The notes beneath the pieces are model-generated. The model saw only the letters and a list, made by a program, of their open reading frames with translations, was not told the origin of the DNA and searched no databases. Shown piece after piece: positions 1 through 7,737 of a stretch of 37,726 nucleotides of DNA. The stretch spans positions 1-37,726 of the forward strand of contig CAMFLD010000001.1 of the NCBI GenBank assembly GCA_945957245.1. Direction: 5' to 3'. This stretch comes from an uncultured Flavobacterium sp. (GTDB taxonomy: Bacteria; Bacteroidota; Bacteroidia; Flavobacteriales; Flavobacteriaceae). Each line of letters begins with the position of its first letter. The stretch's first letter is position 1. The position numbers and the translations under genes were made by a program.

Positions 1-125
1 GAGTAAGGCTTAGCATTGATGGCAAAGTAATTTCAAAAGCCCGTGCAACCTCAAAAAAGAAAGCTGAAGAAAAAGCATCTCAACGCGCTTTTTTTGCACT
101 TCAGGAAAAAATTAACAATAAATAA
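1..125 (+). CDS. rnc: Ribonuclease III, C-terminal end only (5' truncated by window)
   Basis: Only about the last 40 residues are present, read in the frame starting at base 3 and ending with TAA at 123-125. The segment contains a strand-turn-strand (VRLSIDGKVISKARATS) followed by a basic helix (KKKAEEKASQRAFFAL). This is the typical end of a double-stranded RNA-binding domain, where the KKxAE(x)xAA-like helix start contacts the RNA phosphates. RNase III processes rRNA precursors and structured mRNAs. In Flavobacterium genomes rnc commonly precedes the IPExxxVDY gene and pyk, which matches the order here. The catalytic domain lies outside the window, so the call rests on the dsRBD tail plus gene order. 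Confidence 0.75.
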   Translation, partial: VRLSIDGKVISKARATSKKKAEEKASQRAFFALQEKINNK

Positions 126-223
126 TTCAAATTCTCAAAAACTATAACGTTTTCGTTCATAAAATAACGTTAAGCTAAAACTTTGTATGCTAATATCTGT
201 TTAAGATAAACTATATTTACCAC

Positions 224-231
224 TAATTTTG
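224..231 (+). promoter_or_regulatory. -7 promoter box (TAATTTTG) upstream of the IPExxxVDY gene
   Basis: The octamer TAATTTTG matches the Bacteroidota -7 consensus TAnnTTTG and lies 6 bases before ATG 238. An in-frame TTG at 229-231 is the end of this box and is not a start codon. No convincing -33 TTG was found at the usual spacing. The transcript would be almost leaderless. Confidence 0.45.
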
Positions 232-237
232 CAATAT

Positions 238-725
238 ATGGCGGTTTACAAATTGCATATAGAAGAATATGATGAGATAGATTATCAGCTGATTGCTATC
301 CATACGTCATTGGAAGATTACCGTTTAGCGTATTACATTAATCAAAACCTGCCAATTGTACTTAAAAAAAGCAACTGTAACATCCAGATTAGCAATAAGG
401 ACGGAGAAACGCAGTTTACAAGGTTTAATTTTGAAGATGAAAAGGCCAACATATCCTGGAATCTGGTTCAGAACCAAAATGAAATTCCAGTTCATCACCA
501 AGGGTAAACGACGGCTTATTTGCGGATATCAGCAATAACTTTTCAACTAAAGTGTATTTGCTACCGGAGTATAAAAAAGTGGATTATTTCCTTAAGATAG
601 AAAATGCTGCCGATAGCCTTGATGTTTCGGAAATAACAACACAAATAAAAAATATTGAACGAATCACTACCGTGTATACGGTAGATGTAGAAAATATAAA
701 GTCAAAAAATAATTTAATTTTTTAA
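238..725 (+). pseudogene. IPExxxVDY-family protein, interrupted by a -1 type frameshift near 483-507
   Basis: The first part (ATG 238) reads for 89 residues and ends at TAA 505-507. The rest of the protein continues in the next frame back, open from 483 to TAA 723-725. That second part carries the family hallmark LPEYKKVDYF (codons from 561) and the conserved tail VENIKSKNNLIF. Adding one G to the GGG at 502-504 would join the halves as HHQGVNDGLF and give about 162 residues, the usual family length. The family is a small cytosolic protein of unknown function found between rnc and pyk in Flavobacteriia. I see no classic slippery heptamer in frame, so a real one-base deletion or a base-calling error is likelier than programmed frameshifting. 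Both halves look otherwise intact, which points to a recent event. Confidence 0.75.
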
Positions 726-730
726 ATAGA

Positions 731-2161
731 ATGCCAACTAGAAAAAAAACTAAAATTGTAGCGACCCTTGGTCCTGCATGTAGTTCAAGGGAAGTGATTA
801 AGAAGATGATTGAAGCCGGAGTAAATGTATTCCGAATCAACTTTTCCCATGCCGATTATGCCGATGTTAAGGAAAGAATAGATATTATCCGTGGACTGAA
901 TGATGAATTTGGATACAACACAGCCATTTTAGCCGATTTACAGGGCCCTAAACTCCGTGTTGGTGTTATGAAGGAAGATGTAGTAGTTAATCCGGGTGAT
1001 ATCATTACGTTCCAGACTGCCGAAGACGTTCCCGGGACTAAGGAGCGTGTTTACATGAATTATATTGAGTTTCCAAAAGATGTGAATCCCGGAGAACGCA
1101 TTCTCCTTGATGACGGAAAACTGATTTTTGAAGCTATCGAAACCAACGGAAGTACTGAGGTAGTATGTAAAGTAATTCAGGGTGGGCCTTTAAAATCCAA
1201 AAAAGGAGTAAACCTTCCTCAGACTAAAGTTTCTTTACCTGCACTGACAAAAAAAGACATTAAAGATGCCATTTTTGCCATTAGTGAAAAAGTGGACTGG
1301 ATTGCTCTTTCCTTTGTACGTACTCCAAAAGATTTAGAGGAATTACAGGATTTGATTGCAAAACATTCTGACCATAAAATTCCAATCGTTGCCAAAATAG
1401 AAAAACCTGAAGCGGTAGAAAACATTGATAAAATTGTGGCTTTCTGTGATGGTTTGATGGTTGCCCGTGGTGATTTGGGAGTAGAAATGCCTGCACACGA
1501 AGTGCCTTTAATCCAGAAAAAATTAATCCACAGAGCTAAAACTGCCCGTATACCTGTAATTGTTGCTACACAGATGATGGAAACGATGATTACGAGCCTT
1601 ACGCCTACCCGTGCTGAAGTAAACGATGTAGCAAATTCGGTTATGGATGGTGCTGATGCTGTAATGCTTTCCGGAGAAACTTCTGTGGGTAATTATCCTG
1701 TTGAAGTAATTGAAAAAATGACGCAGATTATTGAAGCTGTTGAAGATTCACCGCTGATTGTGGTTCCACAAAATCCGCCTCACGTAAGAACTAAGCGTTT
1801 TATTACCAAATCAATCTGTTACCATGCAGCCATTATGGCGAACGAAATTAAGGCGAAAGCCATTTCAACGCTTACTAACAGTGGTTATACTGCCTTCCAG
1901 ATTTCGGCCTGGAGACCTAAAGCCCATATTCTGGTTTATACTTCAAACGAAAGAATACTGACGCAGTTGAGTTTGCTTTGGGGTGTAAATGCTTTCTTTT
2001 ATGACAAATTCGTAAGCACCGATGACACTGTTGAGGATGTAAACGAAATTGCCAAACAAAAAGGCTATGTGAAAAAAGGCGATATGCTTATCAATCTGGC
2101 AGCAATGCCTGTTGCCGATAAAGGAATGGTAAATACTTTGAGAGTTTCTGAGATAGAATAG
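731..2161 (+). CDS. pyk: Pyruvate kinase
   Basis: This gene encodes a 476-residue pyruvate kinase. The enzyme converts phosphoenolpyruvate and ADP to pyruvate and ATP in the last step of glycolysis. The N-terminus TKIVATLGPA, the substrate-site loop RINFSHA, the signature IVAKIEKPEAVENI with the catalytic lysine, the metal/phosphate loop ARGDLGVEMP and ATQMMETM are all present in family order and spacing. The length is that of ordinary bacterial enzymes with barrel, B and C domains; there is no extra PEP-utiliser domain. The ATG follows the stop of the IPExxxVDY gene by 5 bases, so the two are probably cotranscribed, and the Bax-inhibitor-like gene follows after 29 bases. No separate promoter is evident immediately upstream. 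Confidence 0.97.
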   Translation: MPTRKKTKIVATLGPACSSREVIKKMIEAGVNVFRINFSHADYADVKERIDIIRGLNDEFGYNTAILADLQGPKLRVGVMKEDVVVNPGDIITFQTAEDVPGTKERVYMNYIEFPKDVNPGERILLDDGKLIFEAIETNGSTEVVCKVIQGGPLKSKKGVNLPQTKVSLPALTKKDIKDAIFAISEKVDWIALSFVRTPKDLEELQDLIAKHSDHKIPIVAKIEKPEAVENIDKIVAFCDGLMVARGDLGVEMPAHEVPLIQKKLIHRAKTARIPVIVATQMMETMITSLTPTRAEVNDVANSVMDGADAVMLSGETSVGNYPVEVIEKMTQIIEAVEDSPLIVVPQNPPHVRTKRFITKSICYHAAIMANEIKAKAISTLTNSGYTAFQISAWRPKAHILVYTSNERILTQLSLLWGVNAFFYDKFVSTDDTVEDVNEIAKQKGYVKKGDMLINLAAMPVADKGMVNTLRVSEIE

Positions 2162-2190
2162 TTATATTTACTTTTTTAAATACTATTATT

Positions 2191-2946
2191 ATGAATTCAA
2201 ACAATCCTTTTTTTAAAACAAAAGCCTTCAAGGAAAATGATAATGATGTGACCCATAATGCTGTTGTTATTGATTACAATCAGAACATGACGGTTTCGGG
2301 TACAATTAACAAAAGTTTCCTGATGCTATTATTATTGATAGCTAGTGCTGCGATAACCTGGACCATGGTTTTTAATGGTCAAAATCCAATAATTTTTATT
2401 GCTGGTGGTGCAATCGTGGCATTCGTTTTAGTCTTAATTGCAACTTTTAAACCTCAAAATTCAAGCTTTTTAGCTCCCGGCTATGCCATTTTTGAAGGGC
2501 TTTTCATAGGAGGTATATCAGCTATTTTTGATTCTATGTATCCTGGAATTGTGATTCAGGCTGTTAGTTGCACCTTTGTCACCTTTTTTGTTTGTTTTGC
2601 ATTATATAAATATGAAGTTGTAAAAGTTACAGAACAATTCAAATCGGTTGTCCTTGCCGCCACTCTGGCAATAGCTACTTATTATTTGATTTCCTGGTTA
2701 TTGTCAATGTTTACAAGCTTCCAGCCGGTTCATTACGGTAATTCTATGATGAGTATCGGAATTAGTGTTTTTGTAATTATTATTGCAGCGTTGAACCTAT
2801 TTCTTGATTTTGATCAGATTGAAAAAGGTGTACAAAACAAATTACCAAAGTACATGGAATGGTATGGCGCTATGGGATTGATGATTACATTAGTTTGGCT
2901 TTACATTGAGTTTTTAAGACTATTATCAAAACTAAACAGAAAATAA
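2191..2946 (+). CDS. Bax inhibitor-1 / YccA-family membrane protein
   Basis: The 251-residue product has a polar N-terminus of about 40 residues. About seven hydrophobic segments follow, starting with FLMLLLLIASAAITWTMVF and ending with GLMITLVWLYIEFLRLL. The last loop and helix contain LFLDFDQIEKGVQNKLPKYM and the Trp/Tyr-Gly pair that typify the bacterial YccA/BI-1 (TMBIM) group. Acidic residues around LDFDQIE match the region that forms the pH/Ca2+ sensor in the characterised homologue YetJ. Family members are inner-membrane proteins implicated in ion leak or protease modulation; the role here is inferred only from family. It follows pyk closely on the same strand and ends before a strong terminator. 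Confidence 0.85.
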   Translation: MNSNNPFFKTKAFKENDNDVTHNAVVIDYNQNMTVSGTINKSFLMLLLLIASAAITWTMVFNGQNPIIFIAGGAIVAFVLVLIATFKPQNSSFLAPGYAIFEGLFIGGISAIFDSMYPGIVIQAVSCTFVTFFVCFALYKYEVVKVTEQFKSVVLAATLAIATYYLISWLLSMFTSFQPVHYGNSMMSIGISVFVIIIAALNLFLDFDQIEKGVQNKLPKYMEWYGAMGLMITLVWLYIEFLRLLSKLNRK

Positions 2947-2965
2947 ACATTATCTCAATAACAAG

Positions 2966-2990
2966 AAAAGCTGCCAAGGCAGCTTTTTTT
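2966..2990. terminator. Bidirectional rho-independent terminator
   Basis: The stem AAAAGCTGCC pairs with GGCAGCTTTT, flanked by A-rich and T-rich arms (T run 2984-2990). It lies between the convergent BI-1-like gene and dinB and can serve both. Confidence 0.85.
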
Positions 2991-2994
2991 ATGT

Positions 2995-4077
2995 TTAAAA
3001 CTCAAACTTAAGCTGGACGACAACCGTCTTTTTTATTTCGGTATTGAGGTTGTTTAGGGAAATACCCAATAGCCTGACTGAGTCTTTCATTCTTTCCTGA
3101 AAAAGAAGCTCTTTTGCGGCCTCCAGAAGCAATCCTTTATCAGAAATGAAGTAAGGGAGTGTCTTACTCCTTGTTTGTGTCGTAAAATCGCTGTATTTAA
3201 TTTTAAGTGTTACCGTTTTCCCGGAAATGTTATGCCGTTTGAGTCTATTTTCGAGTTCTGAGGCGATACGCTCCAGTTTTTCTATCATGAAAATCTCCGA
3301 AGTCAGGTTTTCATTGAAGGTATGTTCGGCGGCTACTGATTTTGCTGTTCTGTGGGGTTTCACCTGACTGTTGTGGATTCCTCTAACGATGTTGTAAAAG
3401 TATAGGCCGCTTTTATGGAAATGTTCTTCGAGGAACTCCGCTGATTTTGATTTCAAATCCTTTCCGGTAAAGATCCCGAGATGGTACATTCTTTCGGTGG
3501 TGACTTTTCCAATGCCATAGAATCTTTTGATGTCGAGGTTTTCCAGGAATTCCTCTACTTCTTCAGGGTTTACGGTTTTTTGTCCGTTGGGCTTATTATA
3601 ATCGCTGGCTACCTTTGCTACAAATTTGTTGACCGAAATTCCTGCTGAGGCGGTCAGTCCGACTTCTTCAAATATTCTTTTCCGGATTTCCTGTGCGATG
3701 AGTGTAGCACTTGGATTTCCTTTTTTGTTTTGGGTTACATCAAGGTATGCTTCGTCGAGGGATAAAGGTTCTACTAAATCGGTGTATTCGTGGAAAATGG
3801 TTCTGATTTTTTTGGAGATTTCCTTATAACGGTCAAAGCGCGGCCTCACAAAAATGAGGTCGGGACAGTTTCTTTTTGCCTGTATTCCGCTCATGGCAGA
3901 GCGAACGCCAAATTTCCGGGCTTCATAACTGGCTGCTGAAACCACTCCACGGACTTCACTTCCTCCTACTGCCAGAGGTTTTCCTTTTAATTCCGGATTG
4001 TCCATCTGCTCGACTGATGCATAGAAAGCATCCATGTCAATGTGGATAATTTTTCGGTATGGAATGGACTCTGACAT
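2995..4077 (-). CDS. dinB: DNA polymerase IV (Y-family translesion polymerase)
   Basis: This gene encodes a 360-residue DinB, which performs error-prone synthesis across damaged template. Metal-binding acids are visible: D14 in HIDMDAFY and D108/E109 in SLDEAYLD. Y19 occupies the steric-gate position (F13 in E. coli) that excludes ribonucleotides. SAGISVNKFVAKVASDYNKPNGQ is the palm signature, followed by the thumb and little-finger domains. The protein ends QLKFEF, a good match to a C-terminal sliding-clamp-binding motif. The start is fixed because the next Met (M15) would remove D14. The promoter box lies only 4 bases upstream, so the mRNA may be leaderless. No LexA-type operator was recognised. 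It is convergent with the BI-1-like gene. Confidence 0.95.
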   Translation of the reverse strand: MSESIPYRKIIHIDMDAFYASVEQMDNPELKGKPLAVGGSEVRGVVSAASYEARKFGVRSAMSGIQAKRNCPDLIFVRPRFDRYKEISKKIRTIFHEYTDLVEPLSLDEAYLDVTQNKKGNPSATLIAQEIRKRIFEEVGLTASAGISVNKFVAKVASDYNKPNGQKTVNPEEVEEFLENLDIKRFYGIGKVTTERMYHLGIFTGKDLKSKSAEFLEEHFHKSGLYFYNIVRGIHNSQVKPHRTAKSVAAEHTFNENLTSEIFMIEKLERIASELENRLKRHNISGKTVTLKIKYSDFTTQTRSKTLPYFISDKGLLLEAAKELLFQERMKDSVRLLGISLNNLNTEIKKTVVVQLKFEF

Positions 4078-4081
4078 ATCA

Positions 4082-4109
4082 CAAATTTATAATATATTTA
4101 CCTCACAAA
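4082..4109 (-). promoter_or_regulatory. dinB promoter, probably giving a leaderless mRNA
   Basis: On the minus strand TAAATTTG (4089-4082) matches the -7 box, with TTTG (4109-4106) 16 bases upstream as a -33 element, slightly short of the usual 17-23. Only TGAT separates the box from the dinB ATG, so transcription should begin at or within a base of the start codon. Confidence 0.55.
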
Positions 4110-4178
4110 GTGTTTATTTGTTGTTAGTGTTTGGCGAATACAGATACTAGTGGCAGCACAAAATTACAATATAAATAG

Positions 4179-4250
4179 CCCCGATTGCAACGGCATCCTT
4201 TTTGGGTTTTGAAACCCAAAAAGATACAGTGGAAAGCGGGAAACAGCTTC
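4179..4250 (+). repeat. Hairpin element resembling a dispersed flavobacterial intergenic repeat
   Basis: An inner 12-bp perfect stem (4198-4209 with 4212-4223, two-base loop) sits inside a 4-bp outer pairing CCCG (4180-4183) / CGGG (4237-4240). The flanks AACGGCATCC and AGCGGGAAACAGCT look, from memory, like a repeat family scattered between genes in many Flavobacterium genomes in which the central hairpin sequence varies. Only one copy is in this window, so repetition cannot be shown here. It ends about 7 bases before the CYTH ATG, so it would lie in that gene's leader. It has no T run on the plus strand and is not a standard terminator. Confidence 0.5.
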
Positions 4251-4256
4251 TAAAAA

Positions 4257-4724
4257 ATGGTAGAAATAGAACGTAAATTTTTAGTGCTTTCGAATGATTT
4301 TGTTAATGAGGCTTTCTCCAGCAAACGGATTGTTCAGGCGTATCTGAATTCGAATCCCGAGCGCACGGTGCGTGTCAGGATTAAGGAAGACAAGGCTTTT
4401 TTGACGATAAAAGGCGAAGGAAATTCAAGTGGAACGACAAGGCTTGAATGGGAAACACAAATTGCGGTAGCTGATGCGGAAAAGCTTTTACTGATTTGCG
4501 AGGAGGGTGTTATTGACAAAACCCGTTATGAGGTAAAGGTGGGAAAACACGTTTACGAAGTTGATATTTTTACAGGTGCTAATGAAGGGCTTATTATGGC
4601 CGAAATAGAGCTGCAATCGGAAGATGAGGCTTTTGAAAAACCCAGTTGGCTTGGTGCAGAAGTGACGCAGGACAAGCGTTATTACAATGCTTATCTGAGT
4701 AAAAATCAGTTTAAAAACTGGTAA
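4257..4724 (+). CDS. CYTH-domain protein (probable triphosphate hydrolase)
   Basis: The 155-residue product begins with the CYTH hallmark ExExK (EIERK at residues 3-7). Alternating basic and acidic strands follow (RVRIKEDKAFLTIKGE, RLEWET, RYEVKVGKHVYEVDIF, LIMAEIEL). These would line a triphosphate tunnel and bind divalent metal through the acidic residues. Small stand-alone bacterial CYTH proteins of this size are usually inorganic triphosphatases; thiamine triphosphatase activity is an alternative and adenylate cyclase is less likely. It is soluble and cytosolic with no signal peptide. It is the only plus-strand gene between dinB and hflX, and its stop directly abuts the stop of the RlpA-like gene. 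No clear promoter box was found; the hairpin element fills the leader. Confidence 0.85.
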   Translation: MVEIERKFLVLSNDFVNEAFSSKRIVQAYLNSNPERTVRVRIKEDKAFLTIKGEGNSSGTTRLEWETQIAVADAEKLLLICEEGVIDKTRYEVKVGKHVYEVDIFTGANEGLIMAEIELQSEDEAFEKPSWLGAEVTQDKRYYNAYLSKNQFKNW

Positions 4725-5351
4725 TTATTTTTTAGGCTCGATTACTTCAATCGTAACGATTGCCATTCCTGAATTTTTGTTGGAAACGATTTCCATAAAG
4801 GCTCTTTTGCTCAAGTCAATTTCACGGACTTTGGAGAACGGTCCACGGTCGGTAATTTCCACTACTACCCATTTCCCATTAGCTTCATTGGTGATTTTTA
4901 CTTTAGTTCCAAACGGCAGGCTTTTGTGGGCTGCTGTATAACCATTGTTACTAAATCGTTTCCCACTGGCAGTTCTTCTTCCGTCAAACCTGCTGTGATA
5001 ATAGGATGCGTGAGCGTTTTTCTTAAGAAACTTTAATTTTGAATTTGCTAAGTATAATTCAATAGAATCGGTTTGGGTTAAAGCTGTATTTTGTTTGGCT
5101 TTAACTGTATCTACCTTAGTTACGGCTGCTGTTTTCTCCTGTTCTTTGGTTGTCCCGTTTTTTGCTTCTTTTGATTTTGGGTCTGTTATTTTAACTTCGG
5201 CTGTTTTGGGCTGTTCTGAAGATTTTGTATCGACAGTTTTAGTTGTTTTCGCTTTGTTTTTATGCTTTTTTTTATGTCTGGCCGCAAAAGCTTCGCTGTT
5301 AAAAGCAGAAGTTATTATGACCAAAAGAAGTATCAATATCCTATTTTTCAT
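4725..5351 (-). CDS. RlpA-like septal ring lytic transglycosylase family protein
   Basis: This 208-residue protein starts with a signal peptide (hydrophobic ILILLLVIITSAF, ending near SEAFAA). A Lys/Thr/Ala-rich low-complexity linker of roughly 70-90 residues follows, then a double-psi beta-barrel domain. Its motifs are ASYYHSRFDGRRTASGKRF, TAAHKSLPFGTKVKI and EITDRGPF...REIDLSKRAF. These match the RlpA/DPBB_1 core with its conserved His and Asp. RlpA proteins act at the cell wall, in some species as lytic transglycosylases on glycan lacking peptide stems. There is no SPOR domain, so septal targeting as in E. coli is not shown. No lipobox is evident, so it may be periplasmic rather than a lipoprotein. 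It converges on the CYTH gene with no gap. Confidence 0.85.
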   Translation of the reverse strand: MKNRILILLLVIITSAFNSEAFAARHKKKHKNKAKTTKTVDTKSSEQPKTAEVKITDPKSKEAKNGTTKEQEKTAAVTKVDTVKAKQNTALTQTDSIELYLANSKLKFLKKNAHASYYHSRFDGRRTASGKRFSNNGYTAAHKSLPFGTKVKITNEANGKWVVVEITDRGPFSKVREIDLSKRAFMEIVSNKNSGMAIVTIEVIEPKK

Positions 5352-5399
5352 GAAATGCTGTTTTAAGATGATGGTTGCTCTGCAAAAAGCATACCTGAC

Positions 5400-5422
5400 A
5401 AAAAAAGCCCTTTTCAGGACTT
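5400..5422 (-). terminator. Rho-independent terminator after the small membrane protein gene
   Basis: On the minus strand AAGTCC pairs with GGGCTT (one G-U) around the loop TGAAAA, followed by seven T. It begins 6 bases past the stop of the 5428-5850 gene and lies within the upstream region of the RlpA-like gene. Confidence 0.7.
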
Positions 5423-5427
5423 CTGTT

Positions 5428-5850
5428 CTAGAACCATAAATGCCATGGAATCCGGATTAAGATAAGTACTAATCCTATAGAGTATAGAAAACTTAGAGGT
5501 TTGAATTTTAACTCGCTAGTCTGTGCTCTTTTGTGTTTAGACCAGCCTATCGTGATTAGTGTAATTGCTATAAGATTGAGCACAGGATGTTCTAAAGAGG
5601 TTAATCTTAAATCGGCATCTTTCATCAGCCCAAAAGCCGCTGAACCTAATGGTGACAGAAAATACAAAACCAAACCTATTACGAACTGAACATGAACTCC
5701 TATTAATCCGAATAAAGCAATTTTTCGGTCTCTGGCAGTAAATTCTTTTTTGGTGAGATATCCTATAAGTGAATTCAATGCGGCTGCAAAAAGTAAAACA
5801 AGTGCTATATAAGCCCAGCCGGAATGCATTTTTTGTATAAAGTGGTACAT
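5428..5850 (-). CDS. Small four-helix membrane protein, function unknown
   Basis: With the start at ATG 5850 the product has 140 residues and four hydrophobic segments (YIALVLLFAAALNSLIGYL, ALFGLIGVHVQFVIGLVLYFL, VLNLIAITLITIGW, SLGLVL-like last helix). Conserved-looking histidines sit near membrane ends (MHSGW, GVHVQF, EHPVLN, WHLWF), a layout compatible with a heme- or metal-binding membrane protein. Homologues in flavobacteria are often labelled cytochrome B-like, but I see no complete CXXCH or bis-His signature. The TTG at 5874 is part of the TATATTTG -7 box, so ATG 5850 is the credible start. It has its own promoter and terminator and is probably monocistronic. Confidence 0.7.
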   Translation of the reverse strand: MYHFIQKMHSGWAYIALVLLFAAALNSLIGYLTKKEFTARDRKIALFGLIGVHVQFVIGLVLYFLSPLGSAAFGLMKDADLRLTSLEHPVLNLIAITLITIGWSKHKRAQTSELKFKPLSFLYSIGLVLILIRIPWHLWF

Positions 5851-5871
5851 ATCGTTATTTTTTAAGAGTAA

Positions 5872-5879
5872 CAAATATA
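5872..5879 (-). promoter_or_regulatory. -7 promoter box (TATATTTG)
   Basis: This is a perfect match to TAnnTTTG on the minus strand, about 20 bases upstream of ATG 5850. It decides the start: the in-frame TTG at 5874 lies inside the box. Confidence 0.6.
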
Positions 5880-5895
5880 AGCAAAAAACCCATAA

Positions 5896-5932
5896 AAAAA
5901 CGGTCTCATTATAAACTAACGAGACCGTTTTT
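5896..5932 (-). terminator. Terminator of pgi
   Basis: A perfect 12-bp stem (AAAAACGGTCTC / GAGACCGTTTTT) with a 13-base loop lies just past the pgi stop, with a T run on the minus strand. It could also act on the plus strand, but no plus-strand gene enters it. Confidence 0.85.
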
Positions 5933-5937
5933 GATAT

Positions 5938-7581
5938 TTATTTATTTTCCAGAAAGTGTTTCAGCAAAAATTCGGTTGAGGAATCATGCTTATTTACTGT
6001 TCCTGAATTTATTTCATCCAAAATGGAATTGGCCAGCTGTTTTCCTAATTCAACGCCCCATTGGTCGTAACTGAAAATGTTCCAGATGATTCCCTGCACA
6101 AAAATCTTGTGTTCATAAAGTGCAATCAAGCTTCCCAAACTTGCCGGAGTAAGTTGTTGAATCAGGAATGTGTTTGTTGGCTTATTGCCTTTAAATACCT
6201 TGAACGGAAGCAGGAATGCTGCCTTTTCTCCGGTTATATTTTGTTTTTCAAACTCGGCTTTAACCTGCGCTTCGGTTTTTCCGTTAAGCAGTGCTTCGGT
6301 TTGGGCAAAAAAGTTGGACATCAGCTTATCATGGTGATCCTGATTTCCGTGTAATGGTTTTACAAATCCAATGAAATCTGTAGGGATAAGCTTAGTTCCC
6401 TGATGGATTAACTGAAAAAAGGCGTGTTGCGAATTGGTTCCGGGTTCGCCCCAAATAATGGTTCCGGTTTGGTAATTTACGGCATTGCCATCACGTCCGA
6501 TGCTTTTTCCGTTACTTTCCATAATGCCCTGTTGCAGGTAAGGAGCCAGTTTTTGCAGGTATTGCGTATACGGAATCAAAGCTTCGCTTTCTGCTCCGAA
6601 AAAGTTGTTGTACCAAATGCTCAGCAGTGCCAAAACGACCGGAATATTTTTATCATGTGGAGTGGTTCTGAAATGCTCGTCCATTTGGTTAGCCCCTTTG
6701 AGCAAATCATCAAAATTATCGAACCCTACTGCTAAACTTATGGATAATCCAACAGCACTCCAAAGCGAGAATCTTCCTCCAACCCAATCCCACATTGGGA
6801 AAATATTTTCGGGATGTATTCCGAATTCTGTTACTTTTTGGATGTTAGTTGAAACAGCTACGAAATGTTTGGCAACGTCTTCAGGTTGAGCTGATTTCAA
6901 AAACCAGGAACGAATGGTTTCGGCATTGGAAAGTGTTTCCTGAGTTGTAAATGTTTTTGATGCTACAACAAAGAGTGTAGTTTCGGGGTTTAGGCTTTTG
7001 ATAATTTCATTTACGTGATCACCATCAACGTTGGAAACAAAATGAACATTCAGATGATTTTTATAGAATTGCAATGCTTCCACTACCATGGCCGGGCCAA
7101 GGTCTGAACCACCAATTCCAATGTTTACTACATCTGTAAAAGCTTTGCCTGTAAATCCTTTTCTTTGTCCCTGAATGACTTCATTACAAAAATTCCTGAT
7201 TTTGTTTTTTACTTCGAAAACTTCAGGAAGTACATTTTTCCCATCAACAAGGACTGAAGCATCCTGAGGAGCACGCAAAGCGGTGTGAAGTACTGCTCTG
7301 TCTTCAGTCTGGTTTATATTTTTACCGGAAAAATAACTTTCGATGGCTTCTTTGAGATTTACTTCTTCTGCTAATTCCTGAAGCAGGTTAAGTGTTTCCT
7401 GATTGATTATGTTTTTGGAATAATCCACCAGAAAGTCATTCCATTGAATACTAAACTTTGATGCTCTTGAGGAATCGTCGGCAAACATTTCCTGCATGGA
7501 ACTATTTTTCATCTGTGCGTAATGTTCCTCTAATTTTTTCCAAGCCTTGGTTGTGGTCGGATTTATAATTGGTAATGCCAT
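5938..7581 (-). CDS. pgi: Glucose-6-phosphate isomerase
   Basis: The enzyme interconverts glucose-6-phosphate and fructose-6-phosphate in glycolysis and gluconeogenesis. The 547-residue chain has both family signatures: GGRFSLWSAVG, and IFVQGIIWNIFSYDQWGVELGKQLA near the C-terminus. It also has the phosphate loop GIGGSDLG (about 155). The expected catalytic residues are visible: E355 (GIMESNGKS), H386 (SQHAFFQ) and K514 (ELGKQLA). The frame is open upstream to another ATG at 7632, adding 17 residues (MNLGEANEAALNKILKK). I chose 7581 because flavobacterial Pgi proteins begin with MAL..INPTT and because the extension would lie in the leader. It is transcribed alone, with a promoter near 7664-7679 and a strong terminator. 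Confidence 0.95.
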   Translation of the reverse strand: MALPIINPTTTKAWKKLEEHYAQMKNSSMQEMFADDSSRASKFSIQWNDFLVDYSKNIINQETLNLLQELAEEVNLKEAIESYFSGKNINQTEDRAVLHTALRAPQDASVLVDGKNVLPEVFEVKNKIRNFCNEVIQGQRKGFTGKAFTDVVNIGIGGSDLGPAMVVEALQFYKNHLNVHFVSNVDGDHVNEIIKSLNPETTLFVVASKTFTTQETLSNAETIRSWFLKSAQPEDVAKHFVAVSTNIQKVTEFGIHPENIFPMWDWVGGRFSLWSAVGLSISLAVGFDNFDDLLKGANQMDEHFRTTPHDKNIPVVLALLSIWYNNFFGAESEALIPYTQYLQKLAPYLQQGIMESNGKSIGRDGNAVNYQTGTIIWGEPGTNSQHAFFQLIHQGTKLIPTDFIGFVKPLHGNQDHHDKLMSNFFAQTEALLNGKTEAQVKAEFEKQNITGEKAAFLLPFKVFKGNKPTNTFLIQQLTPASLGSLIALYEHKIFVQGIIWNIFSYDQWGVELGKQLANSILDEINSGTVNKHDSSTEFLLKHFLENK

Positions 7582-7663
7582 TTTTTTTAAGATTTTATTT
7601 AGCGCTGCTTCGTTTGCTTCGCCAAGGTTCATACAATTCGGCTTGTCTGCCTTGTGTGAAAGG

Positions 7664-7699
7664 CAAATTTACAAATATGATTGATAAAAAAACGGGCAA
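7664..7699 (-). promoter_or_regulatory. pgi promoter region
   Basis: Two overlapping -7-like boxes read on the minus strand: TAAATTTG (7671-7664, perfect) and CATATTTG (7679-7672, one mismatch). TTG at 7699-7697 is 17 bases from the second and 25 from the first. The leader would be roughly 75-90 bases to ATG 7581. Confidence 0.5.
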
Positions 7700-7737
7700 T
7701 ATTTTACGCTAACGTTGTAGTTGTGAAAAAATAATGA

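Noticed and set aside
483..507. Programmed -1 frameshifting in the IPExxxVDY gene
   Set aside because: No X XXY YYZ slippery heptamer is in frame, and no downstream pseudoknot was evident; a missing G in GGG is simpler.
6061..6889. Plus-strand open frames over pgi
   Set aside because: Antisense to strongly conserved pgi motifs, with no homology or promoter.
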